The position numbers and the translations under genes were made by a program. Below the pieces are notes generated by a model. That model ran no database searches. It had not been told where the DNA came from and was given only the letters and a program-made list of their open reading frames with translations. A stretch of DNA of 5,327 bases, from positions 1,154 to 6,480 of the forward strand of contig MFSY01000132.1 of assembly GCA_001785175.1 (NCBI GenBank), read 5' to 3'. The stretch is from Candidatus Muproteobacteria bacterium RIFCSPHIGHO2_01_FULL_65_16 (GTDB lineage Bacteria; Pseudomonadota; Gammaproteobacteria; Acidiferrobacterales; Sulfurifustaceae). Position 1 is the stretch's first letter. Every line of letters starts with the position of its first letter. Positions 1-5,263 of the stretch are shown here, piece by piece.

Positions 1-560
1 AGCGCGAGCAGCGCCGGGTCGGTGGCGAGCGCGCGCGCGATCTCGAGCCGCCGCTGGTCGCCGTAGGAGAGGTGCTTGGCCAGCGCCGCGGCGTGCGCGC
101 CGATGCCGACATAGCGCAGCAGCTCGTGCGCGCGGTTCGCGGTCGCCGCCTCCTCCGCGCGCGTGCGCCGCCCGCGCGCGACCGCCCCGACGATGCCGGC
201 GCGCGTGCGCGCGTGGCGCCCGACCATGACGTTCTCCAGGGCGGTCATGTTGGCGAACAGACGGATGTTCTGGAATGTGCGCGCCACGCCGAACCCGACC
301 ACGGCGTGCGGCTTGAGCCCCGAGATCGTGCGGCCGGCGAGGGTGACGACGCCGGCGTCGGGGGTGTAAAGGCCGGTGAGCACGTTGAACAACGTGGTCT
401 TGCCGGCGCCGTTGGGTCCGATCAGTCCGTAGATCTCGCCGCGGCGGACGCCGAGCGTGACGTCGCTCAGCGCCGCGAGCCCGCCGAAATGCTTGGAGAC
501 GCCGGCGATCGCCAGCCAGTCCGCGGCCGGCGGCGCGGCGGGGTCAGCGCTGGGCGTCAT
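1..560 (-). CDS. livG: LivG, branched-chain amino acid ABC transporter ATPase (3' end beyond window)
   Basis: This is one of the two cytoplasmic ATPases that drive a LIV-type importer. I translated 186 residues before the window edge. The Walker A motif GPNGAGKT is at residues 48-55, the Q-loop glutamine is Q97 within ARTFQNIRLF, and the ABC signature LSYGDQ is at 164-169, followed by RRLEIARALA, which is typical of LivG. The sequence stops just before the expected Walker B aspartate/glutamate, so that half is unseen. The ATG at 560-558 overlaps the end of livM by 17 bases, which suggests translational coupling; only a weak AGGAACAGG-like ribosome site precedes it. LivG proteins are usually about 255 residues, so roughly 70 should lie to the left. 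The partner ATPase livF is expected next. The family call is secure; the exact substrate (Leu/Ile/Val, other amino acids, or amides/urea) cannot be fixed from this protein alone. Confidence 0.95.
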   Translation of the reverse strand, partial: MTPSADPAAPPAADWLAIAGVSKHFGGLAALSDVTLGVRRGEIYGLIGPNGAGKTTLFNVLTGLYTPDAGVVTLAGRTISGLKPHAVVGFGVARTFQNIRLFANMTALENVMVGRHARTRAGIVGAVARGRRTRAEEAATANRAHELLRYVGIGAHAAALAKHLSYGDQRRLEIARALATDPALLA

Positions 561-1665
561 ACAGCGAGGCCTGTTCCTGCGCCAGCACCGAGGCGTCGGA
601 CCTGAACTCGCGGCGTCGCCGCTCCGACGGCAGCAGGCCGGCGGGCCGGAGGATCATGATGAGCACGAGCGCGAGCCCGAAGACGAGCATGCGCAGGTCC
701 GCCGGGTCAGCGAGCACGCGCCCGAACACGGCCCGCTGCAGCTCGCCGAGATAGCGCAGCGCCTCCGGCAGGATCGTGAGCAGGATCGCGCCCAGGATCA
801 CGCCGGCGATGTTGCCCATGCCGCCGAGCACGATCATGCACAGCACGATGATGGACTCGAACAGATTGAAGCTCTCGGGGCTGATGAATCCCTGGAAACC
901 GGCGAACAGGCCGCCGCTGACGCCGCCGAAGGAGGCGCCCATGGCGAACGCCAGCAGCTTGACGTTGCGCGTGTTGATGCCCATGGCCTCGGCCGCGACC
1001 TCGTCCTCGCGGATCGCGACCCAGGCGCGGCCGATGCGCGAGTCCTGCAGCCGGATCGAGACGAAGATCACGAGCAGCGTGAGCGCGAGGAACAGATAGT
1101 AATAGGCGTGCACGCCCGGAACGTCCACGCCGAGAAACGTGTGCGACCGGCTGAAGGAGAACGGGCCGATGGCGATCGGGTCTATCAGGTTCACGCCCTG
1201 CGGCCCGTTGGTGATGTTCACCGGCGCGTTCAGGTTGGTGAGAAAGATGCGGATGATCTCGCCGAAGCCGAGGGTGACGATGGCGAGATAATCGCCGCGC
1301 AGCTTGAGCGTCGGCGCCCCGAGCAGCGCGCCGAAGGCCCCGGCCACGAGCGCGCCGAGCGGCAGCAGCAGCCAGAACGGCAGGTGCAGATCGAAGTGCG
1401 GCGAGGCCAGCAGCGCGTACAGGTAGGCGCCGACGGCGTAGAACGCGATGTAGCCGAGATCGAGCAGCCCGGCGTAGCCGACCACGATGTTGAGCCCGAG
1501 GGCGAGCATGACGTAGAGCAGCGCGAAGTCGAGGATGCGCACCCAGCCCCGTCCCGCGACGGCGCCGACCGCGAACGGCAACAGCGCGAGCGCCAGCGCG
1601 AGCAGCAGGTACGCCGCCCAGACCAGGCGGCGGTCCTGCCGCCACTTTTGCCAGCGTTCGATCAT
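544..1665 (-). CDS. livM: LivM, branched-chain amino acid ABC transporter permease
   Basis: An inner-membrane permease of 373 residues that pairs with LivH to form the translocation path. Several hydrophobic segments are visible, including about 14-35, 44-66, 97-117, 188-205, 271-300 and 325-341. LivM-type signatures are GYAGLLDLGYIAFYAVGAY (63-81), LRGDYLAIVTLGFGEIIRI (122-140), ITNGPQG (151-157), the cytoplasmic coupling loop RAWVAIREDEVAAEAMGIN (213-231), LGGMGNIAGVILGA (280-293) and ILRPAGLLPSERRR near the end. The C-terminus carries an extra polar tail of about 25 residues. The ATG at 1665 gives a normal N-terminus, but the bases before it (TTTTTCTCTT) contain no Shine-Dalgarno sequence; a palindromic repeat ends about 20 bases upstream. 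It follows livH after a gap of 128 bases, unusually large for this operon, and overlaps livG by 17 bases. Confidence 0.95.
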   Translation of the reverse strand: MIERWQKWRQDRRLVWAAYLLLALALALLPFAVGAVAGRGWVRILDFALLYVMLALGLNIVVGYAGLLDLGYIAFYAVGAYLYALLASPHFDLHLPFWLLLPLGALVAGAFGALLGAPTLKLRGDYLAIVTLGFGEIIRIFLTNLNAPVNITNGPQGVNLIDPIAIGPFSFSRSHTFLGVDVPGVHAYYYLFLALTLLVIFVSIRLQDSRIGRAWVAIREDEVAAEAMGINTRNVKLLAFAMGASFGGVSGGLFAGFQGFISPESFNLFESIIVLCMIVLGGMGNIAGVILGAILLTILPEALRYLGELQRAVFGRVLADPADLRMLVFGLALVLIMILRPAGLLPSERRRREFRSDASVLAQEQASLYDAQR

Positions 1666-1684
1666 AAGAGAAAAACTGATTTAT

Positions 1685-1787
1685 ATGAGTCTTCGCCGCA
1701 AAGACGCAAAGAGCGCAAAGATTTCTTGGGTTTTATAGTCATGAGTTTTTCTTTGCGTCCTTTGCGTTCTCTGCGGCAAGAATTCAT
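1685..1787. repeat. 103-bp imperfect palindrome of the GCAAAG/CTTTGCG type between livH and livM
   Basis: The left arm (about 1685-1721) contains GCCGCAAAGACGCAAAGAGC, and the right arm (about 1750-1787) reads back as its imperfect complement, with blocks CTTTGCGTCCTTTGCGTTCT and TGCGGCAAG. The pairing extends outwards to ATGAGTCTT on the left and AATTCAT on the right. The centre, about 1722-1749, is AT-rich. Each arm holds tandem GCAAAG-type units about 8-9 bases apart. I recognise this style as a common dispersed intergenic repeat in environmental bacterial genomes; that comes from memory and is not a database match. As RNA it would fold into a long hairpin between livH and livM, and could affect mRNA stability or the livH:livM ratio. 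There is no transposase or other ORF inside. Confidence 0.85.
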
Positions 1788-1793
1788 AAAACC

Positions 1794-2723
1794 TCAGGCG
1801 CGCTCGGCGACGCGCTCGCCCAGCAGCCCCGCGGGACGAAACACGAGCACGACGATGAGCACGAAGAAGGCGAACACGTCCTGGTAGTGGCTGCCGAGGA
1901 AGCCGCCCGTCAGCGGGCCGATGTAGCCGGCGCCGAGGGACTCGATCACCCCCAGCAGCACGCCGCCGAGCATCGCGCCGGCGATGTTGCCGATGCCGCC
2001 GAGAACCGCGGCGGTGAAGGCCTTGAGCCCGAGCAGGAAGCCCATGTAGTAATGCGCCTGCGTGTAGTACGCGCTCACGAGCACCCCGGCAACCGCGGCG
2101 AGCGCGGCGCCGATCATGAACGTGGCCGAGATGACGCGGTCCGGGTTGATGCCCATGAGGGCGGCGAGGTCGGGCGACTGGGCGGTGGCGCGCATCGCGC
2201 GCCCGAGGCTGGTGCGCTGCACCAGCGCCCAGAGGCCGAGCATCAGCGCGCACGAGGCCGCGACAATGACGATCTGCAGCCCGGTGACGGTGACGCCGCC
2301 GAACTCGAGCCGCGCCGCCGGCAGGATGTCCGGGAAGCTCACGTACTGCTTGCCCCAGACGATCATCGCCAGATTCTGGAGCACGATTGACACGCCGATC
2401 GCGGTGATGAGCGCGGCCAGCCGCGGCGCGCGCCGCAACGGACGGTAGGCGACGCGCTCGATCGTGAATCCGAGCGCCATGCACGCCGGGATCGCGGCCG
2501 CGAGCCCGATGAGCACGAGCGCGACCCCGGGGAGGTCCACGCCCTGGCCCAGGAGCGCGCCGATCACCGCCAGGCACACCATGGCCCCGATCATCGTGAC
2601 CTCGCCGTGGGCGAAGTTGATGAGCTCGAGGATGCCGTACACCATGGTGTAGCCGAGGGCCACGAGCGCGTAAATGCTCCCGAGCACCAGGCCGTTGATG
2701 ATCTGCTGGGTGAAGATGTCCAA
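1794..2723 (-). CDS. livH: LivH, branched-chain amino acid ABC transporter permease
   Basis: An inner-membrane permease of 309 residues, a typical LivH length. Family signatures are MDIFTQQIINGLVLGSIYAL at the N-terminus, ALGYTMVYGILELINFAHGE (22-41), the coupling loop GRAMRATAQSPDLAALMGIN (174-193), KAFTAAVLGGIGNIAGAMLG (234-253) and VFRPAGLLGERV (294-305). About eight hydrophobic segments are visible. The start is TTG at 2723-2721: the next in-frame Met (residue 27) is far too late, and the residues just after the TTG match the usual LivH N-terminus. AGGA at 2735-2732 gives an 8-base spacing, but it lies in the 3' arm of a predicted hairpin. LivH would normally follow livK or the binding-protein gene closely; here 1,256 bases of toxin-antitoxin and repeat DNA lie between them. 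Confidence 0.95.
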   Translation of the reverse strand: MDIFTQQIINGLVLGSIYALVALGYTMVYGILELINFAHGEVTMIGAMVCLAVIGALLGQGVDLPGVALVLIGLAAAIPACMALGFTIERVAYRPLRRAPRLAALITAIGVSIVLQNLAMIVWGKQYVSFPDILPAARLEFGGVTVTGLQIVIVAASCALMLGLWALVQRTSLGRAMRATAQSPDLAALMGINPDRVISATFMIGAALAAVAGVLVSAYYTQAHYYMGFLLGLKAFTAAVLGGIGNIAGAMLGGVLLGVIESLGAGYIGPLTGGFLGSHYQDVFAFFVLIVVLVFRPAGLLGERVAERA

Positions 2724-2724
2724 G

Positions 2725-2763
2725 CCTGGTATCCTGATTATTGGAATGGACAGGATTTACAGG
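2725..2763 (-). promoter_or_regulatory. Inverted repeat/hairpin that covers the livH ribosome-binding site
   Basis: Read on the minus strand, CCTGTAAATCCTG (2763-2751) can pair with CAGGATACCAGG (2736-2725), leaving a loop of 14 bases. The 3' arm contains AGGA, the best Shine-Dalgarno candidate for livH, and ends two bases before the TTG start codon. If it folds, the hairpin should lower livH translation unless it is melted by ribosomes or by another factor. The arms are seen directly; the regulatory effect is inferred. The element may simply be the remains of a dispersed repeat with CCTGTAAATCCTG-like units. Confidence 0.45.
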
Positions 2764-2768
2764 GCTAC
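2746..2768 (-). repeat. Partial third copy (copy C) of the leader repeat, downstream of hepT
   Basis: On the minus strand GTAGCCCTGTAAATCCTGT followed by CCAT resembles the start of the repeat ahead of mntA, GTAGGCATGTAATCCTGT followed by AGAT. By eye about 18 of 22 aligned bases match with one extra A. It has the same orientation as the other two copies and lies between hepT and livH. Beyond it the similarity fades, so this is either a truncated copy or a chance match to CCTGTAATCC-like intergenic repeats. It overlaps the inverted repeat ahead of livH. Confidence 0.4.
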
Positions 2769-2798
2769 AAACAAATGAAATACAACCTCTGAAAGCAT

Positions 2799-3137
2799 TC
2801 AGCCACTGAGGCTGCGCAACAGCGCCTGTATCTGTCGCTTGAGAACCGGGAGGTCTCGCTCGACCACTCCCCACACAACGCCTGTATTGATCCCGAAATA
2901 GTCGTGGACCAAGATGTGGCGCATGCCAATGATGTCCTTCCAGGGAATGTCCGGTGCTTGTTTGGACACCTCTTCCGGGATGCCGCGCGCCGCTTCACCG
3001 ATGATTTGCAGGTGACGGACGAACCAGTTTTGGATCAGCTCGTCTGCCTCGAAGGCATCCTGACCTTTGGCTGCATACCGTTCGATATGCTCAATCGCTT
3101 CCAGAATATCGTGTAGCCGCTCGCGCGCATCCCTCAT
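2799..3137 (-). CDS. hepT: HepT-like HEPN ribonuclease toxin (DUF86 family), type VII toxin-antitoxin
   Basis: A small, mostly helical protein of 112 residues, the usual size for HepT/DUF86. The catalytic HEPN motif RX4HXY is intact: R73, H78 and Y80 in [11 protein letters not shown]. The preceding block [18 protein letters not shown] (40-57) is also characteristic. Characterised HepT proteins are dimeric RNases that cut RNA; their MNT partner blocks them by adding AMP to the tyrosine of this motif, which would be Y80 here. The ATG shares four bases (ATGA) with the stop of mntA, and GAGG lies about 10 bases upstream inside mntA, so the two are translationally coupled with the antitoxin made first. 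Toxicity is inferred from the family. Base composition is clearly lower in GC than in the flanking liv genes, which suggests acquisition. Confidence 0.9.
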   Translation of the reverse strand: MRDARERLHDILEAIEHIERYAAKGQDAFEADELIQNWFVRHLQIIGEAARGIPEEVSKQAPDIPWKDIIGMRHILVHDYFGINTGVVWGVVERDLPVLKRQIQALLRSLSG

Positions 3138-3448
3138 AAGGGCTTGGCCTCACGGAGCACCCTCTCACGCATACGCGGCTTCAGGCCATTCTCGGTAACA
3201 ACATCCACCTCGCGATGCAGAAGCTCTCGTAAATCCATCAACAACCCGCCCATGTCGAAGAGCGTGCGGCCCTCATCCATGTCGACCAAGAAATCGACGT
3301 CACTCCGTTCGTCGGCTTCGCCTCGCGCGACGGAGCCAAAAACCCGCACATTGCGCGCACCGTGCGCGGCTGCAATCCGCTGGATATCGGCCCGCATGGC
3401 TTGCAGCAACTTCTGAGCGCTGCCGGGTTTTGGTTTGGATGCTGCCAT
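3134..3448 (-). CDS. mntA: MntA-like minimal nucleotidyltransferase, antitoxin of hepT
   Basis: A 104-residue MNT-fold nucleotidyltransferase. The hallmark GSX10DXD is complete: [17 protein letters not shown], with G38-S39 and metal-binding D50 and D52. The third carboxylate is D82 in REVDVVT, so all active-site acids are present. In type VII systems such an enzyme uses ATP to AMPylate the HEPN toxin and so neutralises it; here the partner is the gene directly downstream, overlapping by four bases. The N-terminus begins [10 protein letters not shown] with an extra polar stretch. The ATG at 3448 is preceded by GAAGG only two bases away, a poor spacing; the next Met (residue 18) would still leave the catalytic motif intact, so the exact start is open. 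The assignment rests on the motif together with the adjacent hepT. Confidence 0.9.
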   Translation of the reverse strand: MAASKPKPGSAQKLLQAMRADIQRIAAAHGARNVRVFGSVARGEADERSDVDFLVDMDEGRTLFDMGGLLMDLRELLHREVDVVTENGLKPRMRERVLREAKPL

Positions 3449-3518
3449 AACCTTCGTCTGGTCTGGCTAATTGCTTTGTGTGGTTTCTATCCTAACATCT
3501 ACAGGATTACATGCCTAC
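3449..3518 (-). repeat. Leader repeat copy B, ahead of mntA
   Basis: This stretch of about 70 bases runs from the last codons of the upstream nucleotidyltransferase gene to the mntA start. It aligns with the region ahead of that upstream gene (3861-3933). Shared blocks on the minus strand are GTAGGC, GTAGA, TAG.ATA.AA and CCA, then GACGA.G just before the ATG. In the first 39 bases about 27 match by eye with no gap. Similarity continues weakly into the coding start (ATGGC.GCA, then CAAAAC). The copy supplies the final V-G-M-stop codons of the upstream gene, so it may have fused onto that gene's end. Confidence 0.6.
3489..3517 (-). promoter_or_regulatory. Possible sigma-70 promoter of mntA-hepT
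   Basis: On the minus strand TAGGCA (3517-3512) and TAGGAT (3494-3489) are separated by 17 bases, fitting -35 and -10 boxes with four of six consensus matches each. The same layout recurs at the same place ahead of the other nucleotidyltransferase gene, which is the main reason to report it. The -10 lies about 40 bases before the mntA start. Confidence 0.35.
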
Positions 3519-3860
3519 GTTTGCGATATCCACCGCGGCGATCCCTTCGCGGCGCACGTTACGCCAGAATAGCCCCTCGGCGGTCTTCAGTGTGTTCTCC
3601 TCCACCGGCAGGACCGAGAGCAGAACGCCATAGCGCAGGTTAAAATCCGTGAGGATGTCGGCGATACGGTCAATTTCGCGTGTGGGATGGCTTGTCTCGC
3701 GCAGCACCAGCAGGACATCCACGTCCGACTCGGCATGCGCCTCGCCCCTCGCCTCCGAACCGTACAGCCACAGCCGCACGTAGCGGTCGCCATAGCAACC
3801 GCGCAGGGCGGTGGACAGCTCCCGCAGGATGACGTCAAGTTTTGGGCGGTTTGCAGCCAT
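3507..3860 (-). CDS. Solo MNT-domain nucleotidyltransferase, possible orphan antitoxin
   Basis: A protein of 117 residues with a complete GSX10DXD nucleotidyltransferase signature, LYGSEARGEAHAESDVDVLL: G34-S35, D46 and D48. The third acidic residue seen in MntA is not evident; the matching strand reads YGVLLSVLPV, with S82 about where the Asp would be. As I recall, this is a normal variant in the small NTase subfamily that ends in a segment like FWRNVRREGI. Members often sit next to a HEPN-domain gene, but no such gene lies downstream: mntA starts 58 bases later. It is too different from mntA to be a recent duplicate, although their leaders are alike. The ATG at 3860 is preceded by GAGG at a 6-base spacing, a good ribosome site. 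It may be a relic of a second toxin-antitoxin pair, or act on the neighbouring HepT. The biochemical role is unproven. Confidence 0.85.
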   Translation of the reverse strand: MAANRPKLDVILRELSTALRGCYGDRYVRLWLYGSEARGEAHAESDVDVLLVLRETSHPTREIDRIADILTDFNLRYGVLLSVLPVEENTLKTAEGLFWRNVRREGIAAVDIANVGM

Positions 3861-3933
3861 GACGGCCTCGTCGGATTCCTACATTCGGATTTGCTTGGCT
3901 TTTATTCTAGCTTCTACGGAGTTGCCCGCCTAC
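3861..3933 (-). repeat. Leader repeat copy A, ahead of the solo nucleotidyltransferase
   Basis: This region of about 73 bases aligns with the 70 bases ahead of mntA. Both begin GTAGGC, carry GTAGA.G.TAG.ATA.AA about 15-20 bases on, and end in GACGA.G close to the ATG. The distance from GTAGGC to the start codon differs by only three bases. It lies between the end of livK, with its half repeat, and the solo nucleotidyltransferase gene. The likeness could come from duplication of a mobile cassette end, or from a conserved promoter and operator shared by the two genes. Confidence 0.6.
3904..3932 (-). promoter_or_regulatory. Possible sigma-70 promoter of the solo nucleotidyltransferase
   Basis: On the minus strand TAGGCG (3932-3927) and TAGAAT (3909-3904) are 17 bases apart. 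The -10 box matches the consensus at five of six bases, but the -35 is weak. The -10 is about 43 bases before the ATG. A promoter here would let the toxin-antitoxin block, and possibly livHMG, be transcribed independently of livK. Confidence 0.4.
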
Positions 3934-3944
3934 CCAGATGGATT

Positions 3945-3968
3945 ATTCTCTGCGCCTCTGCGTTGAGT
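3945..3968 (+). repeat. Half copy of the CTCTGCG/CTTTGCG repeat next to the livK stop
   Basis: TCTCTGCGCCTCTGCGTTGAG on the plus strand is one arm of the same repeat style found whole at 1685-1787, whose right arm reads TTCTTTGCGTCCTTTGCGTT. No matching opposite arm is visible nearby. It begins about a dozen bases past the livK stop codon in the transcribed direction, marking the edge between the GC-rich liv DNA and the inserted block. Confidence 0.6.
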
Positions 3969-3979
3969 TTTTTACGTTG

Positions 3980-5170
3980 TTACTTCTTCGCGGCGGGCCG
4001 GCCGCCGCGGGCCGCGGTCTCGAGCACATCCCAGCGGGCGTCCCGCACGCGGTAGATCGTGATCGCCGCGGCGCGTACGTCGCCCTTGGCGTCGAAGCTG
4101 ACCGGCCCGGTGACGCCGTTCAGCCGGACGCGCCCGATCTCCGGCAGGTAGCGCGCGGGCTCGACCGAGTCGGCGCGCTTCATCGCCTCGACCATGGCCA
4201 TCGCGGCGTCGTAGGCGTACGGCGCGTAGGTCTGGATCTGGCCGTACTTCGCGGTGAATTTTTCCCGGAACGCCTTCCCGCCCGGCATCACGTCCAGCGG
4301 CAGCCCCGGGGACGAGGCGGTGACGCCCGCGGCGCTCTTGCCGGCGTTCTTGAGAAAGTTCGCGGTCATCACGCCGTCGCCGCCCAGGAACCGCGCCTTG
4401 ACGCCGAGCGTTTGCATCTGCTTCACCATGGGCGCGGCCTGCGGATCCATGCCGCCGTAGAAAATCACGTCGGGATTCTTCGCCTTGATCGCCGTCAGGA
4501 TCGCGAGAAAATCCGAGGCCCTGTCGGTCGTGTACTCGCGCGCCACCACCTCCCCGCCCGCGGCGCGCACCGCCCGCTCGACCTCGTCCGCCAGGCCCTG
4601 GCCGTAGGCGGTGCGGTCGTCAATGATGGCGACGCGCCGCGCCCCCATTTTCCGCACCGCGAACCGGCCGAGCACCTTGCCCTGCTGGCGGTCGTTGGTC
4701 ATGACGCGGAACGCGGTCTTGAAGCCCTGGGCGGTGTACTTCACCGCGGTCGCGGACGGCGAGATCTGCGGGATGCCGGCGTCGTGGTAGATCTTGGAGG
4801 CCGGGATCGAAGTGCCGGAGTTGAGATGGCCGATCACGCCCTTGACGTGCGCGTCCACGAGCTTCTGCGCCACGATGGTGGCGGTCTTGGGGTCGGCCTG
4901 ATCGTCCTCGCTCACGAGCTCGAACCGGATCTTCTTCCCGCCAATCACGATCCCGCGGGCGTTGATCTCGTCCAGCGCCAGGCGCGCGCCGTTGTCGTTG
5001 TCCCGGCCGAGGTGCGCCTGCGGACCGGTGAGCGGGGCGACCAGACCGATCTTCACTATCATCTCGGCGCCGGCGGCCGGCGCGGCGCCTTCCTTTTGTT
5101 CGCAGGCCGCAAGACCCAGGAGCGCGGCCAGGGCCAGGCCGGCGAATTTCAACTGACTCCGCGCATCCAC
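3980..5170 (-). CDS. livK: LivK/LivJ-type branched-chain amino acid binding lipoprotein
   Basis: The periplasmic ligand-binding subunit of the importer, 396 residues from the chosen start. A lipoprotein signal peptide is clear: MDARSQLKF, a hydrophobic core, then the lipobox LAAC with acylated C23 followed by Glu. The mature protein has the type I periplasmic binding fold: VKIGLVAPLTGP (39-50), ALDEIN, SEDDQADPKTA, and the ligand-pocket block GHLNSGTSIPASKIY (114-128) followed by ISPSATA, closely like E. coli LivJ/LivK. I chose GTG at 5170-5168 because a perfect AGGAGG lies six bases upstream and the signal peptide then has normal length; a TTG at 5206 would add 12 polar residues and lacks a ribosome site. 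It leads the liv operon but is separated from livH by the inserted toxin-antitoxin block. E. coli LivJ/LivK are soluble, whereas this one appears membrane-anchored. Its ligand is inferred to be branched-chain amino acids, but related proteins bind amides or urea. Confidence 0.92.
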   Translation of the reverse strand: MDARSQLKFAGLALAALLGLAACEQKEGAAPAAGAEMIVKIGLVAPLTGPQAHLGRDNDNGARLALDEINARGIVIGGKKIRFELVSEDDQADPKTATIVAQKLVDAHVKGVIGHLNSGTSIPASKIYHDAGIPQISPSATAVKYTAQGFKTAFRVMTNDRQQGKVLGRFAVRKMGARRVAIIDDRTAYGQGLADEVERAVRAAGGEVVAREYTTDRASDFLAILTAIKAKNPDVIFYGGMDPQAAPMVKQMQTLGVKARFLGGDGVMTANFLKNAGKSAAGVTASSPGLPLDVMPGGKAFREKFTAKYGQIQTYAPYAYDAAMAMVEAMKRADSVEPARYLPEIGRVRLNGVTGPVSFDAKGDVRAAAITIYRVRDARWDVLETAARGGRPAAKK

Positions 5171-5182
5171 AGAAGGCCTCCT
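5168..5182 (-). promoter_or_regulatory. Strong Shine-Dalgarno and GTG start of livK
   Basis: On the minus strand AGGAGG (5182-5177) is followed by CCTTCT and then GTG (5170-5168). This is a full consensus ribosome site with six-base spacing and it decides the livK start over the upstream in-frame TTG at 5206. Confidence 0.85.
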
Positions 5183-5217
5183 GTCGTCATGATGGAAGGA
5201 TCGCAAAAACCGGTGAG

Positions 5218-5223
5218 ATTCTA
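5218..5223 (-). promoter_or_regulatory. Possible -10 box of the livK promoter
   Basis: TAGAAT on the minus strand, in the context GCGCTAGAATCTCACC, matches the sigma-70 -10 consensus at five of six bases and lies about 48 bases ahead of the livK start. I could not find a convincing -35 box at 16-18 bases upstream, so activator dependence or a chance match is possible. Confidence 0.35.
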
Positions 5224-5263
5224 GCGCAGAACACCGGCGGAGGCACGAATCCGGGGGGGGCGC

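Noticed and set aside
1685..1787. Rho-independent terminator after livH
   Set aside because: The hairpin is very long and imperfect, and its arms are not followed by a clean U-run on the minus strand. Termination here would cut livM and livG from the operon. A dispersed palindromic repeat explains it better.
1685..1787. CRISPR array
   Set aside because: The repeated GCAAAG units are only 8-9 bases apart and arranged as a palindrome, with no spacers or cas genes.
457..1887. Long plus-strand open frame of 476 codons opposite livM
   Set aside because: It is antisense to livM, rich in Arg, Glu, Asp, His and Gln repeats typical of a GC-rich shadow frame, and runs through the palindromic repeat. 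It has no family signature.
1681..2874. Minus-strand open frame of 397 codons overlapping livH
   Set aside because: An alternative frame of livH, rich in Arg, Ala, Gly and His with no membrane segments, and running through both repeats.
3449..3933. Integron attC-like recombination sites
   Set aside because: The cassette-like layout invited this, but the leaders lack the paired RYYYAAC and GTTRRRY ends, and no integrase is in view.
2724..3979. Insertion sequence or transposon carrying the toxin-antitoxin genes
   Set aside because: No transposase, terminal inverted repeats or clear target duplication could be seen; the repeats present are short and intergenic in type.
3938..5224. Plus-strand open frame of 428 codons opposite livK
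   Set aside because: Antisense to a clear livK with signal peptide and ribosome site; its composition is that of a shadow frame.
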